From: Adenophora triphylla var. japonica
Taxonomy: Eukaryota; Streptophyta; Magnoliopsida; Asterales; Campanulaceae
NCBI GenBank assembly: GCA_022495995.1
Contig: JAFEMH010001231.1
Location: 1 to 64,000, forward strand
DNA length: 64,000 bases
Direction: 5' to 3'
A model generated the notes under the pieces. It saw nothing but the letters and a program-made list of their open reading frames with translations. It searched no databases and had not been told where the DNA came from. Made by a program: the position numbers and the translations under genes. Positions 1-10,892 of the stretch are shown one piece after another (position 1 is the stretch's first letter; every line of letters begins with the position of its first letter).

Positions 1-991
1 GAGATATCATTGTCTTTCCAGGCCTCAATCAACGTCCTATTCTTCCTTTCCACAACCCCATTTTGTTGTGGAACACCGGTGGAAAAATTGTGATCAATCC
101 CATGGTCATCACAATCGAGCAACACCGTTGTTCTTAAATTCTCGTTCCATTATCTCGATCGAACACTAACGATGTCGTCTTCTTTTTGAGTTTGGAGCCG
201 TCTAAAAAGTGCGGTGAGAATCTCATAACAATCATCTTTGGAAATCATCATCTCAACCCACGTATATCTTGAATAATCATCCACCACCACTAAAGTATAT
301 CTATTTCCTCCAATGCCGGCGGTGGTTACGGGTCCAAACAAATCAATGTGAAGCGGTTGTAAGCATCTTGAAGTTGATGGAGCGGTCTTGCTTGGTGAAA
401 GGCGACGCGATCGCTTACCAAGTGGCATGCACCGCATTTCTCAGGATGATGGTCAGCCACTTTAGGTAAACCACGAACGAGGTTTTCCCTACCAATCTTT
501 GCAAGATACTTGAAGTTCAAGTGGCTCAACCTCTTGTGCCATAGCCAACTATTTTCGCTCACATTCTTAGCTACAAAATAGAGATTAGTAATACTACATG
601 CAGAATTTTGATCAATAATGTAAATATTACTCTTACGAATCCCTGTGAGTAGGGTGACGCCGGAGATGCTATCTTTGATAAAGCAATTTGATGACGTGAA
701 GTTGTAAAGCATTCCTTTGTCGCAAAATTGAGAAATTGAAAGGAGGTTGTGCTTGAGTCCTTCAACAAGAGAAACCTTCTCAATGGTTAGGTTTCCTCTC
801 CTTATAATACCATATCCAATGGTCTTGCTTTTGTTGTTGTCACCAAAGGTTACAGACGGACCACTTGCTTCAACGACATCTTCAAGTAATGATCTATCTC
901 CAGTCATATGTCTTGAGCAACCACTGTCAAGATACCATTCATTATCCTTGGAGTGACCAGCCATTAAGCAGAGGACCTGAAATGTAAACAT
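1..991 (-). pseudogene. copia pol: protease, gag-pre-integrase, integrase start (element D)
   Basis: The aspartic protease active site appears as YLDSGCSRHMTG near 915, followed by the gag-pre-integrase module with WLWHKRLSHLN near 530-500. The integrase core then begins with DLFGPV near 345 and VVVDDYSRYTWV near 290, where the first catalytic Asp of the DDE triad lies. Two overlapping frames (991-326 and 437-150) are needed to read this, so there is a frameshift near 330-440, and another break must lie near 150. The protease and integrase would mature and insert a copia cDNA. The rest of pol is outside the window. Family identity is firm; activity is unlikely. Confidence 0.88.
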
Positions 992-1009
992 TAAGAACGA
1001 GGTCCCCCT

Positions 1010-3403
1010 TTATTCCTTGGGTCCTGAAGTTAGCAACCCTTTACGACCCACACCTCGTTTGACAGAAGGAGGTTTACTCTTCCCGGCATTGGGTGTGAAC
1101 CGCAAAAGGCATTCTGTGACCTTGTGACCTAAACCATCACACACGTAACATTTATAAAAGCTACAAGCATCATGAGGTTTTACTAACTCCTTACTCTTCT
1201 TAGGAGTTCCATGCGGTTTGGGACAGGGAAGCGGTTTTGGAGGTGCGGTTCCAGCTAGCATTCCAGCTGATCTAAAGGGAACAGGCTTTGGTTTGACTGC
1301 GTATTTTCTAGGAACGCTATTCCTGCTTTTGAAGGCAGGAGCGGTCGAAGAAGAAGCGCGGTCGGACACGGAGTTAGCGAGTAACCGCCTTTTCCACCGA
1401 AGCGGTTGGAGCAGGATTCTACCAATTCCATAAGCCATTTCCTCTTCAGTGCTTCCACGTAATTCTTAGGTTTTAACACGTAATTCTTCCCATATTGCTT
1501 TCCTTTAGGGTAGACATAATTTACTTGTCTTGCTTTACCCTTACCCTTAACATGCTTCTCCTTGGGAATTTCTTTAGTCAGTTAAAATTCCTCATCCTTT
1601 TCACTTGAGGATGCACACTTCTCCTCTTCCTCCGATCCAAACCCTAGACCATCCTTAGTTCCAGGAGGAACTTGGAAGTCCAAGATTTTATCCTTGGTGG
1701 ATTGAGACTTGAGCCACGAATCAATAATCTTTTGGCGATCATCGATTTGGGTTACCAAGTCATCATTCCTGAGTTGAAGTGCAGTATAAACCTTAGTTTC
1801 AAGGATGCGGTTTTGATCGGCCAAGAGGAGTCATACATTTGATTTGGTCCTTAAGATTAGAAATTTCAGACCTCATCACAGTTTTCTCCGTCTTGTACAG
1901 ATTAAGTTCATCATGAGATAAGCTTAAGGCTTTCTTAAGATTTGAGAATTGATGGATCACCATTTCAGCTTTCTTGAACATCTTTTCATGTTCCATGGGA
2001 GAAACCTCTTCCACCACCTTTTTCAAAATTTTCTTTGGAATAGCTTTTGAAGGTGGAGCAGTTTTAGATGAGAAAATGGGACGTGAATACGAACAATTTC
2101 CTATCTTAACGCTAGGAGTAAGTTTAATATCATCATCCAATTTATAATTTGGAAGTTTTGCAAAAACCTCCTTTTCCTCCATATCATGCAACTCAAATGA
2201 TTCGAACTCGAGTCATCGAAGCGTACGCAACTAAGCGTAGGTTAACCTCTTCGGTTTCCACCGTCACTTCCCATCCTCGAGAATGCTGTTTCAATCCAAG
2301 TTGCTAATTATCCTTGGAATTCTCTTCCTCCTCGAGAACCAGTTCCCTGTATCGATGAGAAAATTTCGAAGGAAAAGTTTTCTTTTTCATATATATTCAT
2401 ATTTAAAAAGGCTGTGGACACTCGGATGCGAAAGTGGCCGGTTTCCCTACGGTTGTAGCATACCAAGTCCACTCTTCTTCTTTGTATCTCGCAGCCACTG
2501 AGAAAATGTTGCGGGAGGTTTGCCTTTTGAAAATGATTTTGTGAAAGGTTTTGAGGATTTTCTAAATTTTTGAAATCTTTTCACAAAACATGGCAAAATC
2601 ATCATCATCCATTCTCGACTGAGTGATGAGGTTGATATGGAAGGATCAGTGGTTCTGATTGGATGTGGATGGTTTTCTTCTTCATGTTCCACTAACAAGA
2701 CATAGAAAGCGATTTGGTTTTCCCGCTTCTATCTCTTCTATATGATTTAATTTAAGTTCATAGACTCTAAGATTGGCATACAAGTTACTTAATGACCAAG
2801 TACCCAATACTTTGGAGTCTTCTAGAGAGGTAGCCTTATTTACCCATCTAGAACCTAAAGCGATAGGAAAGTCATATTGATTTCCTTATCGGTTAAAGTT
2901 TTACCAAGAGATCTACAAGCATTAACTACCTCAACATAGCGATCGTAGGTTTGACGCAAGGTTTCGTTGGGTTTTCTTTTTGAAGTTGTTGTAGGATCTT
3001 TCAACGTTGTATAATTTGTTTTCCTTGCACTCTTCATCACCTTCGAGGTAGCTCTCTATGGCATCCCACATCTGCTTTGCGGTTTTGAGGTACATCACTT
3101 GTAGAGTTGATACGGGGAGGGTTCCAAATGATGAACCTCGCCTTGGCCGTCCAAGGCAACTATTCTCTTCTCTTCATCCGACCACTCATCTTTTGGCTTT
3201 TTGACCTGGAGTTTCGCATTGGTGGTTGCATCGGTGTTAGCCTTCATTGGAATTAGAGGGCCATTGATCACGCACTCCACCAGCATTTCATCTATGGTTT
3301 CCAAATGAATAAGCATTCGGCACTTCCAGATGTCAAAGTGGTCTTCGTCCAACATTGGAATGTGTGAATAGTTAACAGTAGTCATTGTCTTTGAGGTTGC
3401 CAT
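1010..3403 (-). pseudogene. copia gag polyprotein, broken (element D)
   Basis: The N-terminus starts near 3403 with MATSKTMTTVNYSHIPML and FDIWKCRM, the typical DUF4219/UBN2 start of plant copia Gag. A UBN2 segment (ETLRQTYDRYVEVVNACRSLG) follows at 3040-2855. A Lys/Glu-rich probable coiled coil covers 2191-1582. A CCHC zinc knuckle (CYVCDGLGHKVTEC) lies near 1160-1120 and would bind the element RNA. These blocks are spread over at least five frames with stops and frameshifts between them, so no complete Gag can be made. The start was chosen because it is the first Met before the conserved block and lies about 57 nt after the PBS. Confidence 0.82.
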
Positions 3404-3459
3404 ATCGAATCGGCACACAAGCTGTTAAGCTTGAAAACAATGGGTTTTAAAATGTGTTT

Positions 3460-3470
3460 GCTCGATACCA
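3460..3470 (-). other. Primer binding site of element D
   Basis: Read on the minus strand this is TGGTATCGAGC, one indel away from the TGGTATCAGAGC that pairs with the 3' end of initiator Met-tRNA in most plant copia elements. It lies two bases inside the LTR edge at 3473, which fixes the element orientation. Confidence 0.8.
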
Positions 3471-3472
3471 CT

Positions 3473-4925
3473 TGTTGGTCCCAAGGTGGCAACAAGGGTG
3501 AAAATACAGCTAGAGGGGGGGTGAATAGCTGTATAAAATTTTTCGCCCTCAATTTAAAACTAAACCTCTACGCTTACAAAACCTCTTGCAGTGTATAAGA
3601 AACTGCAAGTAGAGTTGTAAAATGCACAGCGGAATATACTTAATAAAATGCGGTTTTGAGAAGGCGGTTTTGCAAGGCGGTTTTAGTGCAATTTTCTGAG
3701 CAGTTGTAAAACTGAAAGTGTAGTTTGACTATGTTAACTCCAAACACAATTTCACAATAAAGGATAACTATATAAGATCAAACAGAGAAAAGGAAGATAA
3801 TCAGTAAGCACAAGAAATATAAATGCAGAAAGTAAGAACACAATATTTGGAGTGGTTCAATCGATAAACGATCTACGTCCACTACCAAGATGGTTAGTCT
3901 TGGATTTCTAAGATAGATTTTATATCAAGTATTTGAGAGATTACAAAGTACAATAAAATCTTTACTATGAAGAACAAATCCAAAACTATAACCAGTGTAT
4001 CTCAAATGAATAAACTATGTGTTTAGACAAGAGAGGTGTGTGTGTGAGAAACAAGATCAAGGCTCTTTAAATCTGTGAGATATAGAGCTCAATGATTCTT
4101 GAATGTGTTAAGGCTTGATTTCTGGGCTGGGGAATATTTCTTGAAGTATGAAGATGAAGATTCAAAAGACTAAGAATTTCTGGGCAGAGCTTCAACTTCT
4201 GATGATCACAAAGAATTTCTCAATATTTTCAAGCAATCTTCAAATGGTGAAGATTGGGGGTATTTATTCCCAAGCATCTCAAATATACCCGTTGGACACA
4301 AAGCTTTGTTCAAGGACGGTACTTGATGCTTTCCCATTGGTCCACCGATATCCACTTTTGTCCTTTAGAGTACTGTCTGGGTGCAGCAAAGCCGATCGGA
4401 CCCTCAGTGGCAATCAAGGTGGTTAGGACATCTTGTCACCTTTATGAGATCTTTGCAGACCGCTGACATCGGGTCACGTGACAAGATATGGTGGTTGACA
4501 TTTTAATATTGCCGACGTGGATTCCAAGGGATAAAAGGATCACTTCAAGAAGTCAATCATTGGGGCGGTTCTGGGCAAGCGGTTTGACAAAAGGCGGTTC
4601 CACCGTAAGAGGATTTCCAAAAGTGCGGTTTGCACTTGATTGATCAAGCGGTTTCGATGAGAGGAATCTCGAAGGCAAAAGGCGGTTCTCGCCAAGCGGT
4701 TACGAAAAGGCGGTTCAGAACCCTTGAAACCGCAATCCTAAAATCCAATGATTCTTGGAGCCGTCTTCAAGCCTAAATTTAACCTATTCTATAAAATGGA
4801 CTTAGCTAAAAATTGAAGTCTAAGCTTCATTACATAGGGTCCTAAAGTCCTTAAAATAAATAGGAGGTCATGGTATCAATCAAATCTAATACAAAATAGG
4901 AGGGTTAAAATATGCATACCCAACA
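3473..4925 (-). repeat. 5' LTR of element D (copia), 1453 bp
   Basis: On the plus strand it begins TGTTGG at 3473 and ends CCAACA at 4925, a short inverted repeat with the TG...CA ends of an LTR. Its inner edge abuts the PBS and its outer edge falls where homology to the element C LTR resumes. The outer half (4560-4740) is crowded with GCGGTT words, several as AAGCGGTT or GGCGGTT. The second LTR is outside the window, so no LTR-LTR dating is possible here. Confidence 0.85.
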
Positions 4926-6013
4926 ATCACCATGGAAGACCATCTCCATGGATGATCTTCTACAAAAGATCAAAATTATTTTCAAGTTCTCTTACTTTCT
5001 TGCAAAGAAAACTCATTTTCAAAACCCTAAAAACCATTTTCAAGCATAAAATCTCATTTTCAAAGGATAAAAATCCCCTTCCCAAGCAAATGAAATGCTT
5101 AGTCCTAATGTACCCCAAGGATGGTTTGGTATAGTTGATTCACCACTAAAATGTCAAGTGATCACTAACCAAAACCTAGGGAAATGGGGACAAGCATGGA
5201 TGCAAAACCCCCTTAAAATCATATTTTCTTTCTTGAGAAGTTGCTGTCCAGTAGCAATTTTCTCAGACCTCAGTCCATGGTCTAATTTTTTGGACACAGA
5301 TAAATGTGGAATTTGGTGTTGACTACAAAACACTTTTTGTAGCCAACATCCAGATCTTTCCATACATATTTTTACTTTATTTTTTGGGTGAGTAAAACTC
5401 CTCTTTTCAAATTTTTCTTTCAGAGATTAGTTCATCACCTTCTGGGAATCCAGATCTCATATCTGAGGTTTCCAGAAGGTTTTGACCCCTCAAATCTTCT
5501 CCAAAATGGAAAATTCCTTCTCAAAAATCTTATTTAAGGTGTCTAGAACAACTTTCATTCTCTGAGTTTATCCAGATTATGAAGTTTTAAGACCCTTGAA
5601 TCCATTTCAAAATCAAAGGTCCACTGCCTTTTTCATTCTGGCAGAAATGGCTCTCAACTTCAAAAGGTCTTTTGAGTACCAAATCTCAATCGAAAAATCT
5701 TCCAAAAATTCATGGGATCAGTTTAAAGTCTTAAAAAGATATCCCAATTTTTACTTTTCTGAGTTTCAACTTATTTTGGCCAAAACACACACACACACAC
5801 ACAAATGATTTTCAGCTTGGAAGACTCGTTTTACGAGGCATTCCGGGTGCACACTAACGTCCTTCCCGGCGTGTAACATGACCTCCGAACCTAAATCTCT
5901 GATCTCGGGCTTTTTTCAAAGTTTTGGCCCTCAAAATAAAAATGGTGTGGCGACTCCGTTTCGTTGATTTTTTCAAATAAAAATGGGAAAATTTTCGGAT
6001 ACACATCATCACA
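4926..6013 (+). repeat. Element C: 3' part of a gypsy LTR (3' LTR or solo LTR), cut by element D
   Basis: This is the reverse complement of A's LTRs over about 1.1 kb, including the AC/GT run, the colour-word block around TTCCAAGCTGAAAATCATTT, and the CACATCATCACA terminus at 6013. It is clearly more diverged from A's LTRs than they are from each other. The sequence right of 6013 is antisense-ORF coding sequence (Asn-Pro-Gln-Asp), not the TGGCGACTCC primer site. So this is a right-hand (3') or solo LTR in plus orientation, inserted in ORF2 of element B. Its left part lies beyond the copia insertion. Confidence 0.85.
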
Positions 6014-6646
6014 CTATCCTGAGGGTTAGCCATCGCTTCGGCCCTCCTCAAGGTAGAGCTGTCACGGCGGTCAAGGTTCAATAGCTCACTTCGCCTCCAC
6101 AGAAGAGCCATTTGTGTCTCCCTTATACACTCCTCGTACCAGTTCAAATATCGAGTGGACAGAACAGTGCCCCCTCTCCGGTGAAAGAGAACCCTGGCAG
6201 GAAAAGACGCATATTGCCATAACCGCATGAAAAGCAATAACGTCGAAGGATCATCCATGAAAAGCGATCCCACCTCAAAGGTAGCGGCATCACTCAAGCC
6301 CGTCAACGGAACCTGCTCCAGCCCGAACTGCCGCAGCACCAAAGATGGAATATAGAAAGAAGACTGGGACAACCCCAGAACTCTGACAATGAAGAGACCT
6401 TCCTGAACGGTCTGAAAGTCTGCAACTTCCAGTGAGGAACCCACCATCGCAGACAATGTGTGTGGAGTTTGGCCATCCAAAGCTCCAAGTCAGCCTGACT
6501 GCCTCCTATCACCAAGGTTCGCCGAGAGAAAGACCGAGGATCACATGTAGCTGGTACCTCGGGCATCACTTGCAACCGCTCCCTCAACCACAAAGTAAGC
6601 ATAGCGGGACTTTCTCCCCACATGTACCGGCTACCTGTCGCCATCC
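6014..6646 (-). pseudogene. Element B antisense ORF2, C-terminal part
   Basis: Translation on the minus strand gives a block homologous to residues about 205-425 of A's ORF2. Shared landmarks include RYMWGESPAMLTLWL, SSFYIPSLVLRQFGLEQVPL, SMDDPS-like, YLNWYEECIRETQMALL and RAEAMANPQD. The first part (6646 to about 6470) and the rest are in different frames, so an indel is present. The upstream half of the same gene resumes at 25726 across element A, with the protein reading GRM before A and ATGSRYM after it. The downstream end is cut by element C. The role of the DUF7745-like protein is unknown. Confidence 0.8.
6642..6646. other. Target site duplication of A (left copy; right copy at 25726-25730)
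   Basis: CATCC occurs directly outside both LTR ends. Removing A plus one copy restores a continuous ORF2 reading frame in element B (Gly-Arg-Met-Ala-Thr-Gly), matching GETF...DRLATGRRYMYG in A's own ORF2. Confidence 0.95.
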
Positions 6647-6890
6647 TGTGATGATGTGCCGCCAAAATTTTCCCAAAAAGGTTTTACTTTGAAATTTTTC
6701 GTTTCTTTGAAAAACCAATCGAAAAAAAAGAGACCGGAGTCGCCACGCCATTTTTTGTTTTAAGGGCCAAAACTTTGAAAAATGCCCGAGATTAGAGATT
6801 TAGATTCGGAGGTCATGTTACACGCCGGGAAGGACGTTAGTGTGCACCCGGAGTGCCTCGTAAGACGAGTCTTCCAAGCTAAAAATCATT

Positions 6891-6925
<35 letters not shown>

Positions 6926-8417
6926 TACTTTGGCCAAAATAAGTTGAAACTCAGAAAAGTAAAAATTGGGAATTCTTTATTAGGCTTTGGACAGATCCCA
7001 TGATTTTTGGTGTGATTTTTGGGTTGAGTTTTGGTACTCAAAAGATTTTTGGAAGTTGAAAACCATTTCTGCCAGAATGAAAAAGGCAGTGGAAACTTGA
7101 CTTTGAAATTGATTTAAGGGCTTCAAAACTTCATAATCTGAGAAAAATCAGAGAATGAAAGTTGTTTCAGACACCTCAAATAAGATTTCTGTGAAAGAAT
7201 TTTCCATTTTGGAGAATATTTGAGGACCCAAACCTTCTGGAAATCTCAGATATGAGATCTGGACTCCCAGAGACTGGTGATCTGACCTTCAAAAGAAAAT
7301 TTGAAAAAGGGAGTTTTACTCACGCAAAAAATAAAGTAAAAATATGTCTGGAAATCTCTGGATGTTGGATACAAAAAGTGTTTGGTAGTCAACACCAAAT
7401 TCCAAGTTTATCTGTGTCCAAAAAATTAGACCATGGACTGGGGTCTTAGAAAGTTGCTACTGGACAGTAACTTCTTCTTGAAGAAAAACATGATTTAAAA
7501 GGGGATTTGGCATCCATGCTTGTCCCCATTTTCCTAGGTTTTGATTAGTGATCACTTGACATTTTAGTGGTGAATCAACTATATCAAACCATCCTTGGGG
7601 TACATTAGGACTAAGCACTTCATTTGCTTGGGAAGGGGAATTTTATCCTTTGAAAATGAGATTTGGTGTATGAAAATGATTTTTAGGGTTTTGAAAATGT
7701 GTTTTCTTTGCAAGTAAGTAAGAACACTTTGAAAATAATGTTGATCCTTGTAGAAGATCATCCATGGAGATGAACTTCCATGGTGATCTTCTTGGATCTA
7801 AGGCAATAAGATGAATAAACTACATTTTGGAGTTTGAAAATGTATGCATGAAGGAGTTTAGGGTAAGGAGAAGGAGGGTTTACCAATCTTCTTTGTGTTT
7901 TGGAGTCTTTGGCTTGAATGTAAGAGTGTTTGAGGCTTGAATATGAGAGTGTTTGAGTGAGTGTGATTTTGATTGAATAGTTGAGAAAAAGATGAAAATT
8001 CTAGAGAATTCTCACTATTTTCTCACTATTTTCGCCAAGGTGCAGTTGCAAATTGTGTTTCTTCTCCACTTTTTCTGAGACTGGAGGCCTCAATTTATAG
8101 CCCTCTGGAAATGACAAAAACATCCGCGCGGACATGATCAGCAGCGTGCACTGTTCATTAATTACAGCTTCAGGCTTTGGACACAAGGAATAAAATTCAA
8201 ATTAAGCAACAGAAAATGTCCCAGCCATTTCTATTTCGGGTTTTTGACCATTTCTTTTGTTTTTTTGATTCTTTCTTTGGTTTATCTTTTTTTGGCAATC
8301 CCTAATCTACCCTTACTTGGTTAGAAATGTTAGGAATGTTAGGAATTGTTAAGAATGTTATAACTTTCGTTAATTTTCTAACGAAAATACTAACAAGCTC
8401 AAATTGGAGCACTTACA
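6647..8417 (-). repeat. 3' LTR of element A, 1771 bp
   Basis: Begins TGTGATGATG and ends GCACTTACA on the plus strand. It is colinear with 23997-25725. By eye there are roughly two dozen substitutions plus a few indels: a longer GT run near 6893-6925, and about 27 bp near 7440-7466 that are absent from the other LTR and bounded by TGGAC on both sides. On the minus strand a TATAAATT box lies at 8092-8099 with the TCCGCGCGGA palindrome 23 nt upstream (8123-8132). Confidence 0.95.
8123..8132 (-). promoter_or_regulatory. LTR promoter palindrome of A (TCCGCGCGGA) plus TATA
   Basis: A perfect 10-bp palindrome. In element orientation exactly 23 nt separate it from TATAAATT (8099-8092). The second LTR repeats the arrangement (palindrome 25432-25441, TATA 25401-25408). 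The same word recurs before both antisense ORFs of A (10729, 14372). Confidence 0.7.
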
Positions 8418-8431
8418 GTAGCCCCTCGGCG
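8418..8431 (-). other. Polypurine tract of element A
   Basis: On the minus strand this reads GCCGAGGGGCTAC directly before the LTR start TGTAAGTGC. Element B has the near-identical GAGGGGCTAC before its LTR start TGTAAGTACC, which supports this as the plus-strand priming site. Confidence 0.75.
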
Positions 8432-8579
8432 ATGGCGCTTTCGAAGGAAGCGGGGTCGTCGATAAGAGTAAGGCTCCATATTTGGCAGGATGATCAAGTG
8501 ATCGAGTGGCTGAACCTATTTAATAAGATACCTACGTATCCTTAAGAGGAATCAAGCCGGTCGTAGTTCGGGTCTTTTA

Positions 8580-8870
8580 CCCTGGAGATGATGGTGTTTT
8601 AGGTGCCTTGAACCTGATGAGCGAGTTCTGCAGTCGGTTGCTGGAAAGAAACTCTGCTGGGGATAAGAGATGACCATTTTGGTCTGATGGCTGAAATTGT
8701 ATATCCGCTCTGCTGGGGATAGGAATGACCATTTTGGTCTGGTGGTTATCCGCTCTGCTGGGGATAGGAATGACCATTTTAGGTCTGATGGCTATCCGCT
8801 CTGCTGGGGATAGGAATGACCGTTTTTGGTCGGATGGCTGAACCTAATGATAGGCTACCTACGTATCCTT
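8580..8870. repeat. Irregular 45-70 bp repeats, start of A's tandem-repeat block
   Basis: The words CTCTGCTGGGGATAGGAATG and GACCATTTTGGTCTGATGG recur four times with indels, followed by a repeat of GGCTACCTACGTATCC also seen at 9205. No coding function is apparent. The block lies between the antisense ORF1 promoter and the PPT of A. Confidence 0.8.
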
Positions 8871-8934
8871 AAGAGAAATCAAGCCAGTCGTAGTTCGGGT
8901 CTCTGATCCTGGAATGACTTTTTTGAGGCGTCAA

Positions 8935-9125
8935 CCTGGAGATGATGGCGTTTTAGGTGCCTTGAACCTTGATGATGGCGTTTTAGGTGCCTCGAACCTT
9001 GAAGATGGCGTTTTAGGTGCCTCGAACCTTGATGATGGCGTTTTAGGTGCCTCGAACCTTGATGATGGCATTTTAGGTGCCTCGAACCTTGATGATGGCG
9101 TTTTAGGTGCCTCGAACCTTGATTT
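8935..9125. repeat. 30-bp tandem array, about six copies (element A)
   Basis: Unit GATGATGGCGTTTTAGGTGC followed by CTCGAACCTT, period 30, with single-base changes between copies. The period is a multiple of three, so both strands show open frames that are only repeat translations. Confidence 0.92.
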
Positions 9126-9249
9126 GAAATGGCCTTTCGGTGGACTTCGTCTGCTGCCGAAGGAGAGGGTGACCATTTTGGTCGGGGGGCTGGACCTAAT
9201 GATAGGCTACCTACGTATCCCTAGTGGGAATCAAGCCCTTTCGTAGTTC

Positions 9250-10615
9250 GAGATTTACTCGAGATTCCGTTGGCTTTTGGGATTCCGTTGACTTTGCTGG
9301 GGATTTTGTTAGCCTTTGCTGGGGAAAAATCAGACGTATTCGTCGGGGAAATCGGTCTTACGTTTTACTGCCGGGGAATAATTTTTGATGAAAGATACGG
9401 GATCCCGTTATCTTTCTCGGGGAGATCGGACTTACGTTTGACGGTCGTTGATGATTTTGATGAAAGAAACGGGATTTCGTTAACATTCTCGGGGAAATTA
9501 GTCTTACGTTTGACTGCCGTCGAATAATTTTGATGAAAGAAATGGGATTCCGTTATCTTTCTCGGGGAAATCGGTCTTACGTTTGACTGCCGGTGATGAT
9601 TTTGATGAAAGAAACGGGATTCCGTTAACTTTCTCAGGGAGATCGGTCTTACGTTTGACTGCCGGTGATGATTTTGATGAAAGAAATGGGATTCCGTTAA
9701 CTTTCTCGGGGAGATCGGTCTTACGTTTGACTGCCGACGATGATTTTGATGAAAGAAACGGGATTTCGTTATCTTTTTCGGGGAAATCGGTCTTACGTTT
9801 GACTGCCGCTGGTGATTTCGATGAAAGAAACGGGATTCCGTCATCTTTCTTGGGGAAATCGGACTTACGTTTGACTGCCGGCGATGATTTTGATGAAAGA
9901 AACGGGATTCCGTTATCTTTCTCGGGGAAATCGGTCTTACGTTTGACTGCCGTCGAATAATTTTGATGAAAGAAACGGGATTCCGTTAACTTTCTCGGGG
10001 AGATCGGTCTTATGTTTGACTGCCGTTGATGATTTTGATGAAAGATACGGGATTCCGTCATCTTTCTCGGGGAAATCGGACTTACGTTTGACTGCCGTTG
10101 AATGATTTTGATGAAAGAAACGGGATTCCGTTAACTTTCTCGGGGAGATCGGTCTTACGTTTGACTGCCGTTGAATGATTTTGATGAAAGAAACGGGATT
10201 CCGTTAACTTTCTCGGGGAGATCGGTCTTACGTTTGACTGCCGGTGATGATTTTGATGAAAGAAATGGGATTCCGTTAACTTTCTCGGGGAGATCGGACT
10301 TACGTTTGACTGCCGTTGAATGATTTTGATGAAAGAAACGGGATTCCGTTAACTTTCTCGGGGAGATCGGTCTTACGTTTGCCCGGTGATGATTTTGATG
10401 AAAGAAATGGGATCCCGTTATCTTTCTCGGGGAGATCGGTCTTACGTTTTACTGCCGTTGAATGATTTTGATGAAAGAAACGGGATTCCGTTAACTTTCT
10501 CGGGGAGATCGGTCTTACGTTTGACTGCCGTTGAATGATTTTGATGAAAGAAACGGGATTTCGTTAACTTTCTCGGAGAAATCGGACTTACGTTTGACTG
10601 TCGTTGATGATTCTC
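9250..10615. repeat. 72-bp tandem array, about 18 copies (element A)
   Basis: The words TTTTGATGAAAGAAACGGGA and CTTACGTTTGACTGCCG recur every 72 bp (for example 9604, 9676, 9748, 9820), with occasional 1-3 bp length changes in later copies. Because 72 is a multiple of three, long open frames appear on both strands. Their translations (KRKTDFPEK, NGIPFLSSKS) are periodic, so I treat them as repeat artefacts unless expression is shown. Tat elements often carry such arrays near the 3' LTR. Confidence 0.93.
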
Positions 10616-10728
10616 TTGAAAGGGGGTTGACTTTGGTTAACTTTGGTTAACTCTGTTAAGTTGAGGACTAAACTGCAGAGTCCTGAAATTTTAAAGGGCA
10701 AAAGGGTCATATTGACCCTTCAATCGTG

Positions 10729-10738
10729 TTCGCGCGGA
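10729..10738 (+). promoter_or_regulatory. Palindrome TTCGCGCGGA upstream of A antisense ORF1
   Basis: One mismatch from the LTR palindrome of A. A TATA-like TTTAAAAG lies at 10762-10769, leaving 23 nt between them, the same gap as in the LTR. The ORF1 ATG follows at 10893. The shared word and spacing suggest that the LTR and antisense promoters are read by the same factor (inference). Confidence 0.55.
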
Positions 10739-10892
10739 GGTGATTGAAAGTCAGATTGGTTTTTAAAAGGTCGTGGCCTTTTCTTCTTCCCCTTTACAGT
10801 TTTTGAACGCCGACGAGGGAGAGGGAGAGCAGAGCCGCCATTGTCGACCCTAGAAGCTTCGAAATCTTCCGTTTTTCTTCGATTTTCGAGCA

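Larger units (their letters stand above)
1..4925 (-). mobile_element. Element D: Ty1/copia LTR retrotransposon, partial (5' LTR through integrase)
   Basis: Read on the minus strand the order is LTR (4925-3473), Met-tRNA-type PBS, gag, zinc knuckle, protease, gag-pre-integrase and the start of integrase, which is the copia order (integrase before RT). The window starts inside integrase, so RT, RNase H and the second LTR lie to the left. The LTR ends at 4925 inside sequence that matches the LTR of element A (7740-7800 read in reverse), so D inserted into the LTR of element C at an ATCAC site. Reading frames are interrupted several times, so this copy is probably dead. Low GC contrast with neighbours gives no sign of transfer. 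Confidence 0.9.

Noticed and set aside
6014..6646. ORF2 fragment as internal part of element C
   Set aside because: An internal region right of an LTR end should begin with the TGGCGACTCC primer site; instead the ORF continues the one cut by A at 25726.
8914..10061. Long open frames on both strands over the 30- and 72-bp arrays
   Set aside because: Translations are strictly periodic and exist because the repeat length is a multiple of three. No domain is seen.
9250..10615. CRISPR-like array
   Set aside because: Units are contiguous 72-bp tandem copies without unique spacers, in a plant retrotransposon.
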